From Pelomonas dachongensis (GTDB lineage: Bacteria > Pseudomonadota > Gammaproteobacteria > Burkholderiales > Burkholderiaceae_C), in the NCBI RefSeq assembly GCF_043555865.1, contig NZ_JBIGHY010000001.1, forward strand, positions 974,580 through 1,038,579: a stretch of 64,000 bases of DNA, read 5' to 3'. Every line of letters begins with the position of its first letter. Position 1 is the stretch's first letter. The position numbers and the translations under genes were made by a program. Below, piece by piece: positions 32,369 to 40,330 of the stretch. The notes under the pieces were generated by a model. It was not told the origin of the DNA. It worked only from the letters and a program-made list of their open reading frames with translations, and searched no databases.

Positions 32369-32410
32369 AGCAGCGCGCACTTGTATAGACAAGTGCGCGC
32401 TGCTTGTTTT
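32369..32410 (+). terminator. Strong hairpin with U-rich tail between nrdA and nrdB
   Basis: A perfect 16-bp stem, AGCAGCGCGCACTTGT (32369-32384) and its complement (32389-32404), closes over the loop ATAG and is followed by TGTTTT. It begins 7 nt after the nrdA stop and has the form of an intrinsic terminator or attenuator, so nrdB may be expressed less than nrdA or from its own promoter. The loop-proximal part contains the palindrome TTGTATAGACAA, the same core as the hut operator at 55452-55463. Confidence 0.7.
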
Positions 32411-32518
32411 CGATGCCCTCGCGCAACAAAGTTCGCGCGATTGATGCAAATAGCAGTGGCGGGTTCTTGTTGAACCCCGCAAGCACTGCCGATAATTCGA
32501 AGCGATAGGAAGCACACC

Positions 32519-33703
32519 ATGCTGGATTGGGACGAAGACCTGAAGTCCACTGATACCCAAGCCGCGAACACTCTCGCGGCCCTGCCATCGACATCACTTT
32601 CGGCGACGTCTGCTTCGGTGTCTGTGCGCGAAGCTGCCAGCGTCTCCATTCCTGCGCCCCAGTTGTCTGGCGAAGCCACCACGGCACGTCGCGTGAAGGC
32701 GGCCGACAAGCGCATCATCAACGGCCAGACCGACGTCAATCAGCTGGTGCCGTTCAAGTACAAGTGGGCGTGGGAGAAGTACCTCGCCACCTGCGCCAAC
32801 CACTGGATGCCGCAGGAAGTGAACATGAGCCGCGACATCGCGCTCTGGAAAGATCCCAACGGCCTGACCGACGACGAGCGCCGCATCATCAAGCGCAACC
32901 TCGGCTTCTTCGTCACTGCCGACTCGCTGGCCGCCAACAACATCGTGCTGGGCACCTACCGCCACATCACGGCGCCCGAGGCCCGCCAGTTCCTGCTGCG
33001 CCAGGCCTTCGAGGAGGCGATCCACACGCACGCCTACCAGTACATCGTGGAGTCGCTGGGTCTCGACGAGAGCGAGATCTTCAACGCCTACAACGAGGTG
33101 CAGTCGATCCGCGACAAGGACGAGTTCCTGATCCCCTTCATCGAGGCGATCATGAAGCCGGACTTCGTCACCGGCACACCCGCGGCCGACCAGACGCTGC
33201 TGAAGTCGCTGATCGTGTTCGCGTGCCTGATGGAAGGCCTGTTCTTCTACGTCGGCTTCACGCAGATCCTGGCGATGGGCCGCCAGAACAAGATGACCGG
33301 TGCGGCCGAGCAGTACCAGTACATCCTGCGCGACGAGTCCATGCACTGCAACTTCGGCATCGACCTGATCAACCAGATCAAGCTCGAGAACCCGCACCTG
33401 TGGACTGCCGAGTTCAAGGCCGAGATCAAGGCGCTGTTCCTGAAGGCCGTCGAGCTCGAGTACCGCTACGCCGAGGACACCATGCCGCGTGGCGTGCTGG
33501 GCCTTAACGCGTCGATGTTCAAGGGCTACCTGCGCTTCATCGCAAACCGCCGTGCGGTGCAGATCGGCCTTGAAGCGCTGTTCCCGAACGAAGAAAACCC
33601 CTTCCCGTGGATGAGCGAGATGATCGACTTGAAGAAGGAACGCAACTTCTTCGAGACTCGCGTCATCGAGTACCAGTCGGGCGGGGCACTGAGCTGGGAC
33701 TGA
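32519..33703 (+). CDS. nrdB: Ribonucleoside-diphosphate reductase class Ia, beta subunit
   Basis: A 394-residue radical-generating subunit. The di-iron and radical region is seen as FEEAIHTHAYQYIVE, where E-x-x-H ligands and the tyrosine four residues after His align with Tyr122 of E. coli R2. A second ligand set is in RDESMHCNFG. The extended N-terminus (about 60 residues before VKAADKRIINGQTDVNQL) is common in this family. ATG 32519 is preceded by a GATAGGAAG-like binding site. nrdA and nrdB are separated by 157 bp containing a hairpin. Confidence 0.96.
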   Translation: MLDWDEDLKSTDTQAANTLAALPSTSLSATSASVSVREAASVSIPAPQLSGEATTARRVKAADKRIINGQTDVNQLVPFKYKWAWEKYLATCANHWMPQEVNMSRDIALWKDPNGLTDDERRIIKRNLGFFVTADSLAANNIVLGTYRHITAPEARQFLLRQAFEEAIHTHAYQYIVESLGLDESEIFNAYNEVQSIRDKDEFLIPFIEAIMKPDFVTGTPAADQTLLKSLIVFACLMEGLFFYVGFTQILAMGRQNKMTGAAEQYQYILRDESMHCNFGIDLINQIKLENPHLWTAEFKAEIKALFLKAVELEYRYAEDTMPRGVLGLNASMFKGYLRFIANRRAVQIGLEALFPNEENPFPWMSEMIDLKKERNFFETRVIEYQSGGALSWD

Positions 33704-33799
33704 AGTCCCAGCCACCACCCGATCAAGACCTGGCCAATGCAGTCACCGAGCGAAACCCGCATCAACACGCAAGACGTGGCGGGACTGCATGGCGATCCC

Positions 33800-33847
33800 A
33801 TTCACCGTACCGAGGCGTTCCTCCTGAGCGACTCTCGGACGGTGAAT
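33800..33847 (+). other. Long stem-loop between nrdB and the histone H1-like gene
   Basis: ATTCACCGT-A-CCGAG (33800-33814) pairs with CTCGGACGGTGAAT (33834-33847): 14 base pairs with one bulged A and a loop of about 19 nt. No U-tract follows, so it is not a normal terminator. It lies 66-113 bases upstream of the histone-like start and may be part of a structured leader or a processing site. Confidence 0.5.
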
Positions 33848-33855
33848 AGCCGTAT

Positions 33856-33877
33856 CTGCACGGACCGGTCCGTGCAG
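33856..33877 (+). other. 22-bp perfect palindrome upstream of the histone H1-like gene
   Basis: The half-site CTGCACGGACC is followed directly by its exact complement (33856-33877). It could act as a DNA operator or, in RNA, as a hairpin next to the previous stem-loop. It lies 35 nt upstream of the histone-like start codon. No known regulator is recognised. Confidence 0.5.
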
Positions 33878-33912
33878 GGCGGCGTTTCTGTCCCTTGATC
33901 AAGGAGAAAACC

Positions 33913-34539
33913 ATGGCAACTGCGAAGAAAGCTCCGGCCAAGAAGGCCGCTGCAACCCCGGTGAAGAAGGCTGCCGCCAAGAAGGCTGCTGCTCCGGCGA
34001 AGAAGGCCGCTCCGGCCAAGAAGGCCGCTGCTCCGGCGAAGAAGGCCGCTCCGGCCAAGAAGGCCGCTGCTCCGGCGAAGAAGGCCGCTCCGGCCAAGAA
34101 GGCTGCTGCTCCGGCGAAGAAGGCCGCTCCGGCCAAAAAGGCCGCTGCTCCGGCGAAGAAGGCCGCTCCGGCCAAGAAGGCTGCTGCTCCGGCGAAGAAG
34201 GCCGCTCCGGCCAAGAAGGCTGCTGCTCCTAAGAAGGCTGCCGCTCCGGCCAAGAAGGCTGCTGCTCCTAAGAAGGCTGCCGCTCCTGCCAAGAAGGCTG
34301 CTGCGCCCAAGAAGGCCGCTGCTCCGGCAAAGAAGGCTGCTGCCCCCAAGAAGGCCGCTGCCAAGCCCGCGGCGAAGCCTGCTGCCAAGCCGGCCGCGAA
34401 GAAGGCTGCAGCGCCGAAGAAGGCGGCTGCCAAGCCTGCCCCTGCGGCCAAGCCTGCTGCTGCTGCACCCGCCCCCGCGGCCAAGACCGCGCTGAGCCCG
34501 CAAGCCGCCTGGCCCTTCCCCACCGGCAACAAGCCCTAA
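33913..34539 (+). CDS. Histone H1-like, lysine/alanine/proline-repeat DNA-binding protein (AlgP-like)
   Basis: A 208-residue, highly basic, low-complexity protein of the bacterial histone H1/AlgP type, which binds and compacts DNA. It is almost wholly built from KKAAAPAKK-like repeats: six exact copies of a 13-residue unit (AAAPAKKAAPAKK), then three of a variant 13-residue unit (AAAPKKAAAPAKK), then an AKPAAKPAAKP tail and the non-repetitive end TALSPQAAWPFPTGNKP. The RBS AAGGAG is well placed before ATG 33913. It is a single gene with its own terminator. Copy number of the repeat probably varies between strains (inference). Confidence 0.88.
   Translation: MATAKKAPAKKAAATPVKKAAAKKAAAPAKKAAPAKKAAAPAKKAAPAKKAAAPAKKAAPAKKAAAPAKKAAPAKKAAAPAKKAAPAKKAAAPAKKAAPAKKAAAPKKAAAPAKKAAAPKKAAAPAKKAAAPKKAAAPAKKAAAPKKAAAKPAAKPAAKPAAKKAAAPKKAAAKPAPAAKPAAAAPAPAAKTALSPQAAWPFPTGNKP
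33985..34335 (+). repeat. 39-bp tandem repeats inside the histone H1-like gene
   Basis: Nine consecutive 39-bp units: six encoding AAAPAKKAAPAKK (33985-34218) and three encoding AAAPKKAAAPAKK (34219-34335). Codon use alternates GCT/GCC/GCG and AAG with few changes between units, so the DNA as well as the protein is repetitive, which favours recombination-driven length change. Confidence 0.9.
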
Positions 34540-34584
34540 GCGCTTGTCTGAGCGGGCGGTACGCCGCCCGTTTCGAGCAAACGC

Positions 34585-34619
34585 AAAACCCGGCCCGCTC
34601 ACGCGGTGCCGGGTTTTTT
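34585..34619 (+). terminator. Rho-independent terminator of the histone H1-like gene
   Basis: AAAACCCGGC (34585-34594) pairs with GCCGGGTTTT, and a run of six T (34614-34619) forms the tail. It starts 46 nt after the stop codon. The reverse orientation lacks a comparable tail. Confidence 0.88.
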
Positions 34620-34652
34620 CTTGTCAGGCGCGCATTCGCCCTGCGGGCCGGA

Positions 34653-35654
34653 TCAGGGGTAGAAGACGTTGACGCTGTAGCCGCTGACCCGCTTGCCGCC
34701 GGTGCTGAAGCTGAATGACAGCGCATGCTCCGACTCCGCGCCGACCTGCTTCAACTGCGGCTGCAGCGCCTCGGGCGCGACGACACGGCGCGCGAATGGC
34801 GCGCCGTTGGCGTCGGTCAGGCTGAGTTCTATCCACGGGGCCGCCACACTCACGCCGGTTTTGTTGCGCAGGGACAGGTTGAGCTTGTAGCCGCTGCCGC
34901 CGCCCATCAGACTCAGCGATGTGGCTTCGATGCTGATGGCTTCGATGCGCCGCCAGGGCTGCACCTCGCAGCCCAGCGCGCTGCACAAACCTTGCAGCGC
35001 GCCGCGCAACGGCGGATGCAGTGCGGCCAGCGCATCGCGGAAGTGCAGCGTGACCTGCAGCAGCAACAGTAGCGCGAGAAGCAGCGACGATGCACTGAGC
35101 ATCACCCGCATGCCCGGGCGATTCCAACGGGCGCTGTTCTGCGCCATGCGCATGAACTCGGGCACGACGGGAGTCGAGGGCGAAGTCGGCTCGGCGACCA
35201 ACGTTGGTGCCGGTTCGATGACGGGCTGGGGTACGGGTGCGGGGGGCAGGTGGGCCAGGGGCTCGTCCTCCACCCAGCGCGGTTCCTGCCGCGCGGGAGC
35301 GGCCGTGGCGGTGAAGCGCGGCGGCGTTTCCAGCTGCGGTTCGGGATCGGCGACCGGCTGCGGAATCCAGGCCGGCTCGGGTTCCGGCTCGGGTTCCGGC
35401 TCGGGCGCCGGCGCCGGGGGCGGCAGCGGGTGCGGTGTGGGGGGCGATGGCGGTTCATCCGCGAACCCCGGTGCCGGCGTGAACGCTGCTGGCCACGGTG
35501 GCGGTGCCTCACGCTCAATGTCGAACAGCAGCTCGCGCGCGTCAAAAATCTCGGAACACCGGCCGCAGCGCACCCAACCGTCGGACACGCGCAACTGGTC
35601 TTCCACGATTCTGAAGACCGTGCCGCAGGCGGTGCAGCGCGTCGCGAGGCTCAT
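34653..35654 (-). CDS. MJ0042-type zinc-ribbon protein with DUF3426 domain
   Basis: A 333-residue protein. The N-terminus MSLATRCTACGTVFRIVE plus VRCGRCSEIFDA gives four cysteines (8, 11, 30, 33) of an MJ0042/zinc_ribbon_5 finger. A proline/glutamate-rich linker (about 50-165, with repeated PEPEPEP) leads to one membrane helix (about 180-200, SASSLLLALLLLLQVTL) and a periplasmic DUF3426 domain. The gene usually follows prmA, as here. It is preceded by a member of the intercistronic repeat family, whose GAAGGGTGC end lies 4 nt before the start. The function is unknown. Confidence 0.85.
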   Translation of the reverse strand: MSLATRCTACGTVFRIVEDQLRVSDGWVRCGRCSEIFDARELLFDIEREAPPPWPAAFTPAPGFADEPPSPPTPHPLPPPAPAPEPEPEPEPEPAWIPQPVADPEPQLETPPRFTATAAPARQEPRWVEDEPLAHLPPAPVPQPVIEPAPTLVAEPTSPSTPVVPEFMRMAQNSARWNRPGMRVMLSASSLLLALLLLLQVTLHFRDALAALHPPLRGALQGLCSALGCEVQPWRRIEAISIEATSLSLMGGGSGYKLNLSLRNKTGVSVAAPWIELSLTDANGAPFARRVVAPEALQPQLKQVGAESEHALSFSFSTGGKRVSGYSVNVFYP

Positions 35655-35657
35655 GGG

Positions 35658-35803
35658 TGCACCCTTCGGCCTTCAGCCTTGCCTGTCCGACGGATCGGCC
35701 AGGCGCTCACCAGTCTTGAGATGCCCTCATCGCCTCTCAAGTCCGGACTCACTCCCGCCAGGCGGGAGCGAGCTTGTTGGGGGCGGCCCGACACTGCGCT
35801 CAT
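35658..35803 (-). repeat. Intercistronic repeat, diverged and expanded copy (prmA / zinc-ribbon gene)
   Basis: On the minus strand this gap begins ATGAGC at the prmA stop, contains GGGCCGCCC, then AGCTCGCTCCCGCCTGGCGGGA, and ends CCGAAGGGTGC just before the next ATG. These blocks match, in the same order, the three closer copies at 41859, 50904 and 58021, but about 70 extra bases lie between the hairpin and the ribosome-binding end. The inner CTCCCGCC/GGCGGGAG is a tight palindrome. Confidence 0.5.
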
Positions 35804-36696
35804 GCGGGCCGCTGCGCCGTCATGAGGATCCAGCCGTCTTCTTCATCGCCGACCGACAGCGACAGCCACGGCTCATAGGCCGCTTTCAGCTCGTCGGCCT
35901 GGCGCGACAGGATGCCCGCCAGGATCAGATGGCCGCCGGCCGCGACGTGCGCGCACAGCAGCGGCGCCAGCAGCTTCAGCGGCGTTGCCAGGATGTTAGC
36001 GATGACCAGTGGGTACTGGCCCTGGGCCAGCTCGGGCATGCCGGTGTTCAGCGTCACGCCGTTGGCGGCCGCATTGTCCCGTGACGAGGTGATCGCGGCC
36101 GGGTCGATGTCCACCGCGTCGATGCTGCGGGCGCCGTGCAGTGCCGCACCGATGGCCAGGATGCCGGAGCCGCAGCCGTAGTCCAGCACGCGATCCCACG
36201 ACTGGTTGCGGGTCGCGATCCAGCGCAGGCACATGCGTGTGGTCGGGTGGGTGCCGGTGCCGAACGCCAGTCCGGGGTCCAGCCGCATGACGCGCTGGGC
36301 CTGCGGCGGCGCCTCGTGCCAGCTCGGCACGATCCAGAACTCGGGCGTGATCTCGACCGGCGCGAACTGGCTTTGCGTGAGGCGCACCCAGTCCTGCTCG
36401 GGCACCGCCTGGATGGCCTGCACGTGCACGTCCGCAGCCCACTGCTGGGCCAGGATCAGCGTCGCGGCTTCGGTGGCTTCAGGCTCGGAAGGGAAGAGCG
36501 CCTTCACCACCGAGCGCTCCCAGCCCGCGGCCGGGGCGGGCATGCCGGGCTCGCCGAACAGCGCGTGTTCGGCCTCGGTGTCGGCATCGGCGTCTTCGAC
36601 GGACACCGCGAGGGCGTCGATCTCCATCAGCGCATCGCTGACGGTCTCGACGTCGGCCTCGCGGCAGACCAGGGCCAGTTCAAAAAGATGACTCAT
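35800..36696 (-). CDS. prmA: Ribosomal protein L11 methyltransferase
   Basis: A 298-residue SAM-dependent methyltransferase of ribosomal protein L11. The N-terminal substrate-binding part (1-105) precedes the catalytic domain with GLAFGTGTHPTTRMCL, the SAM loop VLDYGCGSGILAIGAA, the acidic VDIDP and the NILATPL motif characteristic of PrmA. Start 36696 (MSHLFELALVCREADVE) was preferred to an in-frame ATG seven codons upstream. It lies 30 nt after accC in an accB-accC-prmA order common in proteobacteria. Confidence 0.95.
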   Translation of the reverse strand: MSHLFELALVCREADVETVSDALMEIDALAVSVEDADADTEAEHALFGEPGMPAPAAGWERSVVKALFPSEPEATEAATLILAQQWAADVHVQAIQAVPEQDWVRLTQSQFAPVEITPEFWIVPSWHEAPPQAQRVMRLDPGLAFGTGTHPTTRMCLRWIATRNQSWDRVLDYGCGSGILAIGAALHGARSIDAVDIDPAAITSSRDNAAANGVTLNTGMPELAQGQYPLVIANILATPLKLLAPLLCAHVAAGGHLILAGILSRQADELKAAYEPWLSLSVGDEEDGWILMTAQRPA

Positions 36697-36726
36697 GCCC
36701 GCATTGTCCTGCGTCATGAGGCGCCT

Positions 36727-38076
36727 TCAGCGCTTGTGCGCCGCCATCCAGCCTTCCAGGTAATGAATGCTGGTGCCGCCCTCGATGAACTTGGCATCCG
36801 CCATCAGCTCGCGATGCAGCGGGATGTTGGTCTGGATGCCTTCGACCACCGTCTCGCTTAGCGCGATGCGCATGCGCGCTAGCGCCTGCTCGCGCGTGTC
36901 GCCATGGACGATGATCTTGCCGATCATGGAGTCGTAATTGGGCGGCACGAAGTAGTTCGTGTACGCATGCGAGTCCACACGCACGCCGGGGCCGCCGGGT
37001 GCGTGCCACATCGTGATGCGGCCGGGCGACGGGATGAACTTGACCGGGTCTTCCGCGTTGATGCGGCACTCGATCGCGTGGCCGCGCATCTCGATCTGGC
37101 GCTGCGTGAACGGCAGCTTCTCGCCAGCCGCAATCTTGATCTGCTGCTGCACGATGTCGATGCCCGTCACCATCTCCGTGACCGGGTGCTCCACCTGCAC
37201 GCGCGTGTTCATCTCGATGAAGTAGAACTCGCCGTTCTCGTACAGGAACTCGAACGTGCCGGCGCCGCGGTAGCCCATCTTCTTGCAGGCGGCGGCGCAG
37301 CGGTCGCCCACCTTTTCAATGGCGCGACGCGGAATGCCGGGGGCCGGAGCTTCCTCGATGATCTTCTGATGGCGGCGCTGCATGGAGCAATCGCGCTCGC
37401 CCAGCCACACGGCATTCTTGTGCGTGTCAGCCAGGATCTGGATCTCCACATGGCGCGGGTTCTCGAGGAACTTCTCCATGTAGACCTCGGGGTTGCCGAA
37501 GGCTGCACCGGCTTCGGCGCGCGTGGTCTGCACCGCGTGCACCAGGGCCGCCTCCGTGTGCACGACGCGCATGCCGCGCCCGCCGCCGCCGCCTGCCGCC
37601 TTGATGATGACCGGGTAGCCGACCGAGCGGGCGATCTTGATGATCTCCTTCGGGTCTTCGGGCAGCGCGCCCTCGGAGCCGGGCACGCAGGGCACGCCGG
37701 CACGGATCATGGCCTGCTTGGCCGAGACCTTGTCGCCCATCAGGCGAATCGATTCGGGCGTCGGGCCGATGAAGGTGAAGCCGCTGCGCTCCACGCGTTC
37801 GGCGAAGTCGGCGTTCTCGCTGAGGAAGCCGTAGCCCGGGTGAATGGCCTCGGCGTCAGTCACCTCGGCCGTCGCGATGATGGCCGGCATGCTGAGATAG
37901 CTCTGCGCGGAAGGCGCCGGCCCGATGCAGACGGCCTCGTCGGCCAGGCGCACGTACTTAGCGTCGCGGTCGGCCTCGGAATAAACGACGACGGACTTGA
38001 TGCCGAGCTCTCGGCATGCCCTTTGAATCCGGAGCGCGATCTCGCCCCGGTTGGCGATGAGGACCTTCTTGAACAT
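36727..38076 (-). CDS. accC: Acetyl-CoA carboxylase, biotin carboxylase subunit
   Basis: A 449-residue ATP-grasp enzyme that carboxylates biotin on AccB, the first step of fatty acid synthesis. It starts MFKKVLIANRGEIALRIQRA. The glycine-rich ATP loop KAAGGGGGRGMRVV, the metal-binding FIEMNTRVQVEHPVTEM and the C-terminal subdomain are intact, and the length is normal. It is 13 nt downstream of accB. Confidence 0.97.
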   Translation of the reverse strand: MFKKVLIANRGEIALRIQRACRELGIKSVVVYSEADRDAKYVRLADEAVCIGPAPSAQSYLSMPAIIATAEVTDAEAIHPGYGFLSENADFAERVERSGFTFIGPTPESIRLMGDKVSAKQAMIRAGVPCVPGSEGALPEDPKEIIKIARSVGYPVIIKAAGGGGGRGMRVVHTEAALVHAVQTTRAEAGAAFGNPEVYMEKFLENPRHVEIQILADTHKNAVWLGERDCSMQRRHQKIIEEAPAPGIPRRAIEKVGDRCAAACKKMGYRGAGTFEFLYENGEFYFIEMNTRVQVEHPVTEMVTGIDIVQQQIKIAAGEKLPFTQRQIEMRGHAIECRINAEDPVKFIPSPGRITMWHAPGGPGVRVDSHAYTNYFVPPNYDSMIGKIIVHGDTREQALARMRIALSETVVEGIQTNIPLHRELMADAKFIEGGTSIHYLEGWMAAHKR

Positions 38077-38089
38077 CAGAAGTCCTTGT

Positions 38090-38554
38090 TTACTCGATGA
38101 CGAAAAGCGGCTGTCCGAACTCGACGGCCTGGCCGTTCTCGCACAGGATCTTCGTGATCGTGCCGGACTTGTCGGCCTCGATCTCGTTCATGATCTTCAT
38201 GGCCTCGATGATGCAGATGGCCTCGCCCTCCTTGATTGGCTGGCCCACCTCGGCAAAAGCCTTGGCGTTGGGGCTGGAGGCGCGGTAGAACGTGCCCACC
38301 ATGGGCGACTTCACGACGTGGCCGGTCTCGACCGCGGGGGCTGGCGCCGCTACAGGCCCCGCTGCGGCGGCCACCGGCGCGGCGGCGGCCGTCACCGGCG
38401 CTGCCGGGGCGGCGTAGACCGGCTGGGCGGCCAGCGCCGCCGCAGGGTCGGCCTTGACGATGCGGACCTTGCCGTCCGCCTCGGTGATTTCCAGTTCGGA
38501 GATATTGGATTCCGAGACCAGGTCGATCAGGGTTTTGAGCTTGCGCAGGTCCAT
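38090..38554 (-). CDS. accB: Acetyl-CoA carboxylase, biotin carboxyl carrier protein
   Basis: A 154-residue carrier protein. The N-terminus MDLRKLKTLIDLVSESNISE is typical, an alanine/proline linker covers about 36-75, and the biotinyl domain follows with SPMVGTFYR and the biotin-accepting lysine K120 in EAMKIMNE. The gene is directly upstream of accC in the same direction. Confidence 0.97.
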   Translation of the reverse strand: MDLRKLKTLIDLVSESNISELEITEADGKVRIVKADPAAALAAQPVYAAPAAPVTAAAAPVAAAAGPVAAPAPAVETGHVVKSPMVGTFYRASSPNAKAFAEVGQPIKEGEAICIIEAMKIMNEIEADKSGTITKILCENGQAVEFGQPLFVIE

Positions 38555-38613
38555 GATGGGTGGCTCCAGGCGATGTAGTTGTTGTGAGTGAGGACGGGCA
38601 AGACCGGTGCCTG

Positions 38614-39057
38614 TCAGGCGCCGGTCCCCAACGATTCGAGGGCGTGACGCAGCGCCAGCCGGTAGCCGTTGGCGCCGAGCCCGCAGATGACACCCACCGC
38701 CAGATCGCTCAGGTAGCTGTGGTGGCGGAAGGCCTCGCGGCGGTGGATGTTGGATAGGTGGACTTCGATGAAGGGCAGGGCGACGCCGGCCAGGGCGTCG
38801 CGGATAGCGACGCTGGTGTGGGTGTAGGCCGCCGGATTGATGATGATGACGCGCGTGCCGTCGCTGCGCGCGGCCTGGATGCGGTCGACCAGCGCACCTT
38901 CGTGATTGCTTTGGAAGGTGATCAGAGTCGCGCCGGCTTCAGTCGCGATCGTGCTCAGTTCGGCATCGATCTGAGCCAGGGTCTGCGTGCCATAGACCTC
39001 GGGCTCGCGGGTGCCGAGCAGATTGAGGTTGGGGCCATGCAGGACGAGAACTTGCAT
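38614..39057 (-). CDS. aroQ: 3-dehydroquinate dehydratase, type II
   Basis: A 147-residue shikimate-pathway enzyme. The opening MQVLVLHGPNLNLLGTREP-VYG, then FQSNHEGALVDRIQ, INPAAYTHTSVAIRDAL and EVHLSNIHRREAFRHHS carry the catalytic tyrosine, asparagine and histidine of the type II family. ATG 39057 is used; a TTG directly before it would add one residue. It lies 59 nt upstream of accB, the common aroQ-accB-accC order. Confidence 0.96.
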   Translation of the reverse strand: MQVLVLHGPNLNLLGTREPEVYGTQTLAQIDAELSTIATEAGATLITFQSNHEGALVDRIQAARSDGTRVIIINPAAYTHTSVAIRDALAGVALPFIEVHLSNIHRREAFRHHSYLSDLAVGVICGLGANGYRLALRHALESLGTGA

Positions 39058-39200
39058 CAAACGCGCGACGGGTCCGCATCCCTGAAGGTCTAGGGAGCCG
39101 TCACTAAATTGAGGAAGGGCGAACTTTACGCGTTTTGGGGCCGATTTCCCGCGCGATTGGGGAAATTCTGGGGATCATCCCCCGGCGCGGCCCGTTGAGC

Positions 39201-39740
39201 TCAGCTTCGCGCCAGATCTCGCAGTTCCTGCAGGTGCGTGACCCCCATGCGCCGCCAGCTGATCTCGCCACGTTCGTCAAAGATGACGGAAAACGGCAGC
39301 CCCCCGGCCGCGTTGCCCAGGTCACGCACCAGCGCCAGGCCGTCGGGCCCGCCCAGCGCCACCGGAAAGTCCAGTGGCGTCTTCTGCAGAAAGGCCTTCA
39401 CCGGCTCGGCCTTGTCGATGGCCAGGCCCAGCACCTGCCAGCCCTTGCTGCGGGCTTCGTTGTAGAACTGGTTGATCTCCGGGAGTTCCTTCACGCAGGG
39501 CGGGCACCACGTGGCCCAGAAGTTGACGAGTAGCGGCTGGCCGCGCCAACGGGCAACGTCCAGTTCGGCGCCGTCCAGGCCGGGAAAGCGGCGCGCCCAG
39601 AACGCCTGGGCGACCGGGGACGGGGCAGGCGCAGATGCAGGTGCAGGTGCAGGCTGCCGGCGCCAGGCGAACGAGGCGCCCAGCGCGGCAGCGCCGAGGC
39701 CGGCGCCGGTGAGAAGGAGACGACGGGAAAGAGGTTTCAT
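39201..39740 (-). CDS. TlpA-like thiol-disulfide oxidoreductase
   Basis: A 179-residue exported redox protein. The N-terminus MKPLSRRLLLTGAGLGAAALG has a twin-arginine motif and a hydrophobic segment, so it is a Tat-type or anchored protein facing the periplasm. The thioredoxin fold shows VNFWATWCPPCVKELPE with the W-C-P-P-C active site and a cis-proline region at AAGGLPFSVIF. It overlaps the upstream unknown gene by 4 nt. The partner is unknown; in relatives such proteins reduce apocytochrome c or envelope disulfides. Confidence 0.88.
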   Translation of the reverse strand: MKPLSRRLLLTGAGLGAAALGASFAWRRQPAPAPASAPAPSPVAQAFWARRFPGLDGAELDVARWRGQPLLVNFWATWCPPCVKELPEINQFYNEARSKGWQVLGLAIDKAEPVKAFLQKTPLDFPVALGGPDGLALVRDLGNAAGGLPFSVIFDERGEISWRRMGVTHLQELRDLARS

Positions 39741-40330
39741 GCGGGGGGCAATTCTTCCAGCAACGCCTGCAGCGCGCTCAGGTCACCGCGATCCGTCCTG
39801 CCGCGGGCATCGGGTTTCAGGGCGCCGCGCAGGTCGTCGAAGTCCAGCACGCTCAGGCACAGCGTGACCCGTTCCTGCAACGCCGGGCAGGGCACGTCCA
39901 GCACCAGCATGTCCACGGCGCGCCCGCGCGGGCCGGTGGTCTCGGCGACGTCGAAGTCCAGCCCGCGGTCCAGCAGCGCGATCTCGGCGGCCTTGCTGTC
40001 GTCGCAGTAGAGCTGCAGGTGGACGTTGGACAGCTTGGTGGCCGTGCCGCGCCAGACGGCGCCGGTCAGGTGCGGCCGGAAGTCGGCAAGCCGCGCCATC
40101 CACTGCGCCGCCAGCTCGCGCAGGGCGCGCAGCTCGCCCGGTTGCGTGTCGGCGTGAAAGATCGCGATGTGCTCGCGCACGGCTTCTTCCACCTCGTCAT
40201 TGCCGGGCAGCGCGGCGCGCGCCGCGCCCGCATCGCGCGCGGCGCGCTGCTTGGCGGCGCCCCAGTCCATGCCCTCTTCGACGATGAGGCGGGCCGCGGC
40301 GGCGGCGATCTCTTCGGTGATGTCGCTCAT
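39737..40330 (-). CDS. Conserved hypothetical protein between mtgA and a TlpA-like gene
   Basis: A 197-residue soluble protein without signal or membrane segment. It opens MSDITEEIAAAAARLIVEEG with a helical N-terminus. A WRGTATKLSNVHLQLYCDDSKAAEIALLDRG-like core (about 100-130) and acidic VLDFDDLRGAL near the end suggest a nucleotide- or metal-binding fold, but I cannot name a family. It overlaps both neighbours by 4 nt (ATGA), so it is translated with mtgA and the redox gene. Confidence 0.75.
   Translation of the reverse strand: MSDITEEIAAAAARLIVEEGMDWGAAKQRAARDAGAARAALPGNDEVEEAVREHIAIFHADTQPGELRALRELAAQWMARLADFRPHLTGAVWRGTATKLSNVHLQLYCDDSKAAEIALLDRGLDFDVAETTGPRGRAVDMLVLDVPCPALQERVTLCLSVLDFDDLRGALKPDARGRTDRGDLSALQALLEELPPA

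Noticed and set aside
33802..34602. Serine/glycine/leucine repeat frame antisense to the histone-like gene, and repeats that could suggest a CRISPR array
   Set aside because: The 39-bp repeats are in register with codons of a K/A/P-rich protein that has a good ribosome-binding site and terminator; there are no unique spacers.
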